Below, piece by piece: positions 1 through 4,914 of a stretch of DNA of 6,406 nucleotides; the stretch's first letter is position 1, and every line of letters starts with the position of its first letter. Below the pieces are notes generated by a model. It did not search any database and was not told where the DNA came from. It saw nothing but the letters and a program-made list of their open reading frames with translations. This stretch comes from an uncultured Eggerthellaceae bacterium (GTDB taxonomy: Bacteria > Actinomycetota > Coriobacteriia > Coriobacteriales > Eggerthellaceae). Location: the NCBI GenBank assembly GCA_934648845.1, contig CAKUFS010000052.1, forward strand, positions 1 to 6,406. Reading direction: 5' to 3'. Made by a program: the position numbers and the translations under genes.

Positions 1-86
1 GCAATGGCGCGCGCCACGGTAAGCCCACCGTATCCTGAATCGAAAATGCCAATAGGCGCATTACTATATGTTCCTTCTTTTTGCAT
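1..86 (-). CDS. murI: Glutamate racemase, N-terminal fragment (cut by window edge)
   Basis: Only the first 28 codons are visible, because the gene runs off the left edge. Glutamate racemase interconverts L- and D-glutamate in the cytoplasm and supplies D-Glu for the peptidoglycan stem peptide. The visible peptide begins MQKEGTYSNAP and continues IGIFDSGYGGLTVARAI. This is the classic family start: a beta-strand followed by the DSGxGG loop, whose Asp is the first acidic catalytic-site residue. The two catalytic cysteines lie further downstream, outside the window. The ATG at 86-84 is the only start available: the reading frame upstream is open back to a TAG at 131-129 but contains no ATG, GTG or TTG. 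The gene diverges from the YbaK-type gene at 262. The assignment rests on one short but highly characteristic motif. Confidence 0.85.
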   Translation of the reverse strand, partial: MQKEGTYSNAPIGIFDSGYGGLTVARAI

Positions 87-107
87 GGGGAAAGTATAAC
101 GCTCCTT
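87..107 (-). promoter_or_regulatory. murI translation/transcription start region (distant SD, possible leaderless -10)
   Basis: Reading the minus strand toward the murI ATG there is AAGGAG (107-102), a strong Shine-Dalgarno core. It lies 15 nt before the start codon, further than the usual 5-9. Between it and the ATG lies TATACT (98-93), a good -10 hexamer that would place transcription initiation at or next to the ATG and give a leaderless mRNA. No good -35 is visible 16-18 bp upstream of TATACT (GTTCGC/CGTTCG only). The two readings are alternatives, and sequence alone does not decide between them. I see no strong plus-strand promoter for the divergent gene in the rest of the 87-261 gap. 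Confidence 0.35.
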
Positions 108-261
108 ACGCCAAGCGAACGCACTGTGCTACCCTTTTCCAAATAAGAAAACAACGCGAACGCTTTGCGGGCAAGCTGGTTCGCCGCAAGATTCAGCGGC
201 ACCCCACATCACTACTACGCAAAGGACGTTCGTAAAACCAAGAAGAATCGCCGAATGAGCC

Positions 262-744
262 ATGTCTAAAGAAAAAGAGCTGAAAACAAACGTCATGCGC
301 ATGCTTGATGCTGCGAAAATCCCCCACACTGTGCGCACGTATGAGACCGATGGCAGCCACACGGGAACCGAGATTGCCGCCATGCTGGGACTCGATAAAG
401 AAAGCGTGTTCAAAACACTGGTCACGCGCGGAAAATCAGGCGAATATTACGTGTTTATGATTCCCGTGGCCGAGGAGCTTGACTTGAAAAAAGCAGCGGC
501 GGCCGTTGGCGAAAAAGCCGTGAGCATGATCAAGTCAAAGGAGCTTTTGCCGCTTACGGGCTATATCCACGGTGGCTGCAGTCCCTTGGGCATGAAGAAG
601 CAGTTCGTGACCAGCATCGATGAAACGGCGGAACTGTTCGATCGCATTAGTTATTCAGGCGGACATATTGGCTGCCAAGTAGAAACATCGCTCGAAGACC
701 TGGAGAGCCTGATTCCGCTCATTCATGCCGACTTGACGGTGTAA
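262..744 (+). CDS. ybaK: Cys-tRNA(Pro) deacylase, YbaK/EbsC family
   Basis: A 160-residue protein of the YbaK/EbsC aminoacyl-tRNA deacylase family, which clears cysteine mischarged onto tRNA(Pro) by prolyl-tRNA synthetase. It is a cytoplasmic trans-editing factor. The length is typical of stand-alone YbaK. The sequence fits from end to end: an N-terminal helix followed by PHTVRTYE (residues 21-28), EIAAMLGLDKESVFKTLV (37-54) with the family's essential lysine at Lys51, the central VFMIPVAEELDLKKAA stretch (64-79), and the diagnostic GGCSPLG loop (104-110). The ATG at 262 is the earliest possible start because an in-frame TGA lies at 256-258. The ribosome site is poor (AAGAAGAA about 14-20 nt upstream), suggesting modest translation. 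It is divergent from murI and convergent with the L,D-transpeptidase, so it is probably monocistronic. Lookalikes such as the ProX/INS domain are less likely given the GGCSPLG loop. Confidence 0.93.
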   Translation: MSKEKELKTNVMRMLDAAKIPHTVRTYETDGSHTGTEIAAMLGLDKESVFKTLVTRGKSGEYYVFMIPVAEELDLKKAAAAVGEKAVSMIKSKELLPLTGYIHGGCSPLGMKKQFVTSIDETAELFDRISYSGGHIGCQVETSLEDLESLIPLIHADLTV

Positions 745-782
745 ACGCACTCAAAACACCTAATCGCTGGCGCAACAAAGCA

Positions 783-819
783 CGGATGTTAAAAAGACCC
801 CGTCACTTTTTAACATCTG
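783..819. repeat. Perfect AT-rich inverted repeat behind ybaK (possible terminator or operator)
   Basis: GATGTTAAAAAG (785-796) and CTTTTTAACATC (806-817) are exact reverse complements around a 9-nt loop. The stem extends to 14 positions with a G-U (784/818) and a C-G (783/819) pair. It lies 38 bp past the ybaK stop, where a terminator is expected. However, the stem is AT-rich and the T run is inside the 3' arm, with no U tract after it, so it is not a textbook intrinsic terminator. A protein-binding dyad is the alternative. Confidence 0.6.
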
Positions 820-845
820 CGATTGGCGAATCCCTTGCCGCCGCC

Positions 846-890
846 GTCAACGCGAAATTGTTGACAAAAGGTGGGGTAATTTGTCAACAA
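846..890. repeat. Inverted repeats built on GTTGAC/GTCAAC (possible terminator of the L,D-transpeptidase gene)
   Basis: TTGTTGACAAA (858-868) and TTTGTCAACAA (880-890) form a perfect 11-bp dyad around an 11-nt spacer. A third copy of the hexamer, GTCAAC at 846-851, can pair with GTTGAC at 860-865, giving a competing 6-bp hairpin. Read on the minus strand, the large hairpin begins 23 nt after the L,D-transpeptidase stop codon and is followed by TTT. That could make it a weak intrinsic terminator for that gene. A dimeric regulator binding site is the other reading. Confidence 0.55.
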
Positions 891-913
891 GAACGGTTAC
901 TTTTGCCCCGCCC

Positions 914-2605
914 TTACCAATGGACGACGACAACAGTGCCTACGTCTACGATGTTATAGAGCTCGGCCGCTTTGCTGGGCGGAAGATTCACGCAGCCGTG
1001 GCTACCATAGCCGTCGCGATACATCGTACCGCCGAAATCGGGCTGCCAGGGAGCATCATGCAGCGCGTACACGTTGCCAATGAAAGGCATCCAGTAAGCC
1101 ACCGTTGACTCGTTGGGCTTCTCCTTGCCTTCCTCGTAGGTACGCAGCCGCTCGTTGGTAGCTTTACGCGTAATGTAATAGACGCCGGTGGGCGTGTTGC
1201 GCGTTGAATAATTCACATTGCCCGAAATGATGTCGCTCTCCCAAAGGATCGAACCATCCTCGTCGAAGAAATAGACGTGCTGTTCTGCCAGGTCAACGTC
1301 GATATAGCGCGTCCATTCGGCACCCGTCTCCATATTGTAGTAAGCGCCTTCGCTCTCGCAAGGAATAGCAATCTCGCCCTGTTTGCTATCATGCACCGCT
1401 GCTACAATCATATCGGTAAGCGCAGCTGTATCAAGCTTCCAGCCAAATGCGGGGCCGCCGCTTACGGTAATCTCTTTGCCATCGGGGCGCGTATACGTGT
1501 GCTCGGTGCCGTACGTATTCAGCTTGTCGGCCATCTCCTGCGCCCATAGCTCAACAGCTTCCTCGTTCAGCGAAATGTTGCGATTGTCGTCGTAGACAAT
1601 CCAGTCAAGCAAGTTACCGCGATTGATTTTCAGCGCCGGATAACCGCCAAGCGTCAGCGTCACCTTCACATGCGAAAGCGCGTTGACCTGGTCTGCAGCA
1701 CTTTTCAGGCTGTCATCGGTGGCGAAGACCGCCGGCGCAACAAGGTCGCGATCGGTAAGCTCAAGACGCACGTGGACAAGACGCAACGCAGCATCAACAT
1801 CGGTAAGAACCTGTTTTTTATCGAGCTTCGTGCCCGCCTGTTCAGGGGCAATCACAACAGCATCGGTCGCCTCATCGTAAGCAAGATGAGCATCCACGGG
1901 ATCGGTTGCGGTTTCGTTGCAGGCAGCAAGGGTTTCATCCAAAAGCTCGGCTACTGTCTGTTTATTGTAAGAAACGGCGAACGTTGCGCTTTTGCCTGCA
2001 TGGGTGAACAGTTCAACAGGCCACGTCCACGGATTCACATACGCCAGCATATCCTGATCCGGGTCAAGACCATAGGAAATCTCCTTGCCGGGAATCATTA
2101 GCTTGCATCCATAACCCGTGACCTCAAGCTGATAGCCATCCAGCGTGGCAGCGATTTTTCCCCGCATTTCATCAGGTGTTTTCCAAGAAACATCAACACC
2201 ATTGATATTCGTACCGGGAAGAAAATGACTCATGAAGAAAACGGCACCGGCAAGATAAAGCGCAGCAACCAGCGCGATGATAACACCCAAAACGATTCCG
2301 ACGATTTTAAGCTTTCCGCGCGAGTGCGGCATATCATACGCAGCGGCGTCGGAAGAGAAGAAGCCCTGGCTGCCGTTGGCACCGTTGGCTGTTTCGACCT
2401 CTGCAGCGGCCTTCGTTTTTCCTTCCGCCTTATTCTTCGCCTTCGCCTTAGCAGGTTTCCCCGATTTCGTGGACGCATCGGCCGTTGCGGGTTTCACCGC
2501 ATCTGCGGATACAGCAGGCGCTGCGGGTGCAGCAGGAGCCGCTTTAGCAGCATGTTTTGGCTTTTCGGAAGAGACCTCTTCTTTTTTCACATGTTTTGCA
2601 CTCAT
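914..2605 (-). CDS. Membrane-anchored L,D-transpeptidase (YkuD domain) with peptidoglycan-binding region
   Basis: From the ATG at 2605 the protein is 563 residues. Residues 1-76 are Lys/Ala/Pro-rich and disordered, a single transmembrane helix spans about 100-125 (IVGIVLGVIIALVAALYLAG), and the rest would lie outside the membrane (N-in, C-out). Residues 131-152 (GTNINGVDVSWKT...) and the following ~250 residues resemble the YoaR/PF12229-type peptidoglycan-binding repeats. The C-terminal ~130 residues are a YkuD domain with the catalytic motif SHGCVNLP: Cys538 is the nucleophile, with His536, and an upstream conserved His516 in ALHDAP. Such enzymes make 3-3 peptidoglycan cross-links or attach proteins to the wall, and are carbapenem-sensitive. 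An in-frame ATG at 2647 would add 14 residues (MGIRCKKESISDLV). I prefer 2605 because MSAKHVKKEE looks like a natural start, but neither start has a well-spaced Shine-Dalgarno. Function confidence is high; start confidence is moderate. Confidence 0.92.
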   Translation of the reverse strand: MSAKHVKKEEVSSEKPKHAAKAAPAAPAAPAVSADAVKPATADASTKSGKPAKAKAKNKAEGKTKAAAEVETANGANGSQGFFSSDAAAYDMPHSRGKLKIVGIVLGVIIALVAALYLAGAVFFMSHFLPGTNINGVDVSWKTPDEMRGKIAATLDGYQLEVTGYGCKLMIPGKEISYGLDPDQDMLAYVNPWTWPVELFTHAGKSATFAVSYNKQTVAELLDETLAACNETATDPVDAHLAYDEATDAVVIAPEQAGTKLDKKQVLTDVDAALRLVHVRLELTDRDLVAPAVFATDDSLKSAADQVNALSHVKVTLTLGGYPALKINRGNLLDWIVYDDNRNISLNEEAVELWAQEMADKLNTYGTEHTYTRPDGKEITVSGGPAFGWKLDTAALTDMIVAAVHDSKQGEIAIPCESEGAYYNMETGAEWTRYIDVDLAEQHVYFFDEDGSILWESDIISGNVNYSTRNTPTGVYYITRKATNERLRTYEEGKEKPNESTVAYWMPFIGNVYALHDAPWQPDFGGTMYRDGYGSHGCVNLPPSKAAELYNIVDVGTVVVVHW

Positions 2606-2665
2606 GACTAGATCACTAATGCTCTCTTTTTTGCATCGAATTCCCATTCTGACCGTATTCGGGTA

Positions 2666-2674
2666 ATTATATCA
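2666..2674 (-). promoter_or_regulatory. Extended -10 promoter for the L,D-transpeptidase gene
   Basis: Read on the minus strand, 2674-2666 is TGATATAAT, an extended -10 element (TGn followed by a consensus TATAAT). No good -35 lies at the standard spacing, which is usual for extended -10 promoters. Initiation near 2659 would give a leader of about 12 nt to the ATG at 2647 or about 54 nt to the ATG at 2605. It sits 30 bp past the terminator of the upstream gene, so the transpeptidase has its own transcription unit. Confidence 0.6.
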
Positions 2675-2703
2675 GCTTCGCTCGCAACACCTTGCATGCA
2701 TAA

Positions 2704-2740
2704 GAAAAACGTCCCGATTCGGCAGAAACGGAACGTTTTC
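2704..2740 (-). terminator. Intrinsic terminator behind the MetRS-like gene
   Basis: On the minus strand the core stem is CGTTCCG (2735-2729) pairing with CGGGACG (2716-2710). All seven positions pair, one as U-G, and the loop is 12 nt. It is preceded by an A run and followed directly by TTTTTCTTA. Four flanking A-T pairs can lengthen the stem to 11. It starts 64 nt after the stop codon at 2804. Confidence 0.75.
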
Positions 2741-2791
2741 TATCGTGTTTGTAATTACGAAACGCAAAATGCCTGATAACAAGCGCATACC

Positions 2792-2810
2792 CAAGTAGGA
2801 ATACTACTTG
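2792..2810 (-). repeat. Short hairpin over the MetRS-like stop codon
   Basis: CAAGTAG (2792-2798) and CTACTTG (2804-2810) are exact reverse complements around a 5-nt loop. The TAG stop codon (2806-2804) and the preceding Lys codon lie inside the 5' arm of the mRNA hairpin. There is no U tract, so it is not a terminator itself. It may protect the 3' end or be chance. Confidence 0.4.
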
Positions 2811-4819
2811 AACTGGCTCGGATGCTTCGCGAAGAAGTCGTAGCGCGGCGGCAAATCCTCCACTGCATGCCCACCTGCTACACGCTCTTCTTCGGTGCAT
2901 AGTTCCGCCAGGCTCTCGAAATCCGCATTCCAGCTAAAGAAATGATGCGCATCAAAACCAAGGCGGTCGCAAATCTTTTGGCAGCCACCCGGCACCACGG
3001 GATGCATCATCACTGAGCAAACCCACAGCAGATACGCGCTATCGAGCAGCACCTGGCGGCGCTTTTCGGTATCGCCCGCCTGCTCGGCATCGCGAATGCC
3101 ATCGGCCCAATACTTTTGCGCGTAGCGGATAAACGCATCGGAGAGCGAAACAATGGAATGCAGCTCCACCTTGTGCATAACTTGATCGTAGTTCAAAAGC
3201 GCATCGTGCGCTGCAGCCACCACGCTGGGCGTAACGGCCCCAACAGGGATAACGCCATCGAAATTCTTCTGCGCCTCATAGAAGCAGCTACGCGCCAAGC
3301 GATTGAACACGTTCGTAAGCAGCGCGCCTTCCTTCAACGCAGGGTCGGCATAGCGCGTATCTTCGCGCTTTTGCGGATCGGGATCGAAAGGCTTTGGCGA
3401 AAAACCGACCGATTTCTGATCAAGACCCAGCGCAAGCCAGTGCGCACGCAACTGCTCGGGTGTGTAGTAATTCAGCAGCTCATCGGCTGAAGGAGGCTTC
3501 ACCGCGCCCGACGAAGATGCCTTCGTCTTGCCGAACAGCACATGATGGTTCGCAACTAAGCGCGTCTGACGGACCGGCGCGCCTTCGCCTTCGAAATTAC
3601 CCGGCTGCAATGCCTGGAACAGGGCCGGTTGCGCCACGCCGTAGAAATACAAATTATCCTGACCGATAAACTGGTAGACCTGCGCGTCATCCGCACACCA
3701 GAAATCGCGCCAGCTTTCATGCGGAAGCCCCAGCTCATCGTTGCATGCCTGCGTAAACGAGATAGGCGCCCACAGGCTTTCCGGCCAGCACCACACGGTA
3801 AGGCCCTCTACCCCATCGAACACAGGCGCCTTCACGCCCCACTCAATGTTGCCCGTCATGCGGAACGGCACTAACGCCTTGCCCATACGGAAGCGAATGC
3901 CGGCAGCGCTTAACACGCCGCGGGCGGCATCGCGATCGTCAATCGAGGAAAACTCCAGCTCAAAGCTTTGCTTGCCCTTTTCTGCTGCACGATATTCATG
4001 CTGCGGCAACTGATCGGCAATTGCCAGATACTGGTCGTACAACTCATTTTTGATGTACGTCACCGGCGCGCCCAAAAACTCGCGAATGGTCTGCGGGACA
4101 ATAGCGCGCACATCGGGGTCAGCTTCAAGCTGATCGGTGTAATCGCGCAGATACTGCGTGAACGCCGGCAGATCGAAGTACCAGTTTTCCACGGGACGCA
4201 TCTCAGGCGTGGTGCCCGAAAGCGTGGACACCGGCTTAAGCAAGTCTTGCGGCTCATACTGATGCCCCAAGTCGCACTCATCCGCGTAACCCTTCTCGGA
4301 CTTGCAGCCCTGAACAGGGCAAAAGCCAACAACCTGACGGCCGTTCAAGAACGTTTCTGCCTGCGCATCGTAGAACTGCAGCGTAGAGGTCTTCTTCAGC
4401 CAGCCGTTCTTGTAGAGCTGCGTTAAAAACTCGTTGCTCACGCGCTGATGCACTTCGCCCGCGTGATCCAAGCTTGAACCCTGGTAAATGGACAGCTCAA
4501 CCTCGTATGCATCAAGCGTTGCCTTCTGGGCATCGTGGTTGCGACGCACGTAATCGGACAGAGTTCCTTGGAACTCCCCCGCCTCGACAAGCTTGCGGTA
4601 TCCCTCCATAATGGGAGACCCAAAGCAGTCGGTGCCAGACACGAAACGCACGTTTTCCGCACCAATACGGTCCTTCAGGAAGCGCGCGAAGCAGTCGGCA
4701 GGCACAAAAACGCCACCGACATGGCCGAAATGCAGCGCTTTATTGCCATACGGCATTCCTGCGGTTACTACTGCACGTGCAGGCCACGGTTTTGAGTTTT
4801 CGCTGGTAAACAGTGCCAT
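2804..4819 (-). CDS. Methionyl-tRNA synthetase-like class I tRNA ligase with degenerate signatures
   Basis: A 671-residue class I aminoacyl-tRNA synthetase of the MetRS type. Residues 18-71 match the MetRS Rossmann start, with HFGH (30-33) as the HIGH motif. C167, C172, C182 and H186 replace the zinc knuckle cysteines and are followed by the MetRS-like SGTTPEMR...YFDLPAF (201-220). VWCWPESLW (342-350) and FIGQDNLYF (384-392) match the second half of the fold. FNRLAR (505-510) keeps the Asn...Arg spacing of the anticodon-reading helix. Several features are odd: the KMSKS loop reads KASSS (433-437), DEHG reads DCFG (64-67), and about 70 extra residues (roughly 251-320) interrupt the catalytic domain. 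AAAGGA six nt before the ATG supports the start. By known family function it would charge tRNA with Met in the cytoplasm, but the altered motifs leave open a divergent or non-canonical role. rho lies 97 bp upstream on the same strand. Confidence 0.85.
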   Translation of the reverse strand: MALFTSENSKPWPARAVVTAGMPYGNKALHFGHVGGVFVPADCFARFLKDRIGAENVRFVSGTDCFGSPIMEGYRKLVEAGEFQGTLSDYVRRNHDAQKATLDAYEVELSIYQGSSLDHAGEVHQRVSNEFLTQLYKNGWLKKTSTLQFYDAQAETFLNGRQVVGFCPVQGCKSEKGYADECDLGHQYEPQDLLKPVSTLSGTTPEMRPVENWYFDLPAFTQYLRDYTDQLEADPDVRAIVPQTIREFLGAPVTYIKNELYDQYLAIADQLPQHEYRAAEKGKQSFELEFSSIDDRDAARGVLSAAGIRFRMGKALVPFRMTGNIEWGVKAPVFDGVEGLTVWCWPESLWAPISFTQACNDELGLPHESWRDFWCADDAQVYQFIGQDNLYFYGVAQPALFQALQPGNFEGEGAPVRQTRLVANHHVLFGKTKASSSGAVKPPSADELLNYYTPEQLRAHWLALGLDQKSVGFSPKPFDPDPQKREDTRYADPALKEGALLTNVFNRLARSCFYEAQKNFDGVIPVGAVTPSVVAAAHDALLNYDQVMHKVELHSIVSLSDAFIRYAQKYWADGIRDAEQAGDTEKRRQVLLDSAYLLWVCSVMMHPVVPGGCQKICDRLGFDAHHFFSWNADFESLAELCTEEERVAGGHAVEDLPPRYDFFAKHPSQFK

Positions 4820-4825
4820 ATTCTA

Positions 4826-4831
4826 TCCTTT
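4826..4831 (-). promoter_or_regulatory. Ribosome binding site of the MetRS-like gene
   Basis: On the minus strand AAAGGA (4831-4826) sits 6 nt before the ATG at 4819. It is the best-spaced Shine-Dalgarno in the window and fixes this start. It implies efficient translation. Confidence 0.8.
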
Positions 4832-4865
4832 TACCCGGTATCCAGTTCTTACCTGGTCATTCGAA

Positions 4866-4897
4866 TCAGCGGACCAACGCGCATACACGCGCGCTGA
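4866..4897 (-). other. rho to MetRS-like intergenic dyads; no clear intrinsic terminator
   Basis: The gap between rho and the MetRS-like gene contains TCAGCG (4866-4871) opposite CGCTGA (4892-4897). An overlapping alternative stem pairs CGCGC (4878-4882) with GCGCG (4889-4893). The two structures are mutually exclusive. Neither is followed by a T run on the minus strand, so readthrough from rho into the MetRS-like gene is plausible. I see no convincing promoter here. Confidence 0.35.
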
Positions 4898-4914
4898 CCC
4901 GCCCCTTATTCAAC

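Noticed and set aside
115..163. Direct repeat GCGAACGC at 115-122 and 156-163 between murI and ybaK
   Set aside because: Eight bases in GC-rich DNA is within chance. Spacing of 41 bp and lack of symmetry do not support an operator claim.
255..269. Four-codon mini-ORF (MSHV) overlapping the ybaK start
   Set aside because: Too short to support and with no ribosome site. Overlap with the real ATG is most likely chance.
129..425. Minus-strand frame overlapping the murI/ybaK gap
   Set aside because: It lies largely antisense to ybaK and has no family motif or plausible ribosome site.
861..889. TTGACA at 861-866 as a -35 promoter element
   Set aside because: No -10-like hexamer lies 16-18 bp away on either strand, and TTGACA here is part of a perfect inverted repeat in a convergent gap.
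2225..2666. Plus-strand frames opposite the Ala/Lys-rich start of the transpeptidase
   Set aside because: They are Arg/Cys/Phe-rich mirror translations of a low-complexity coding region, with no domains and no ribosome sites.
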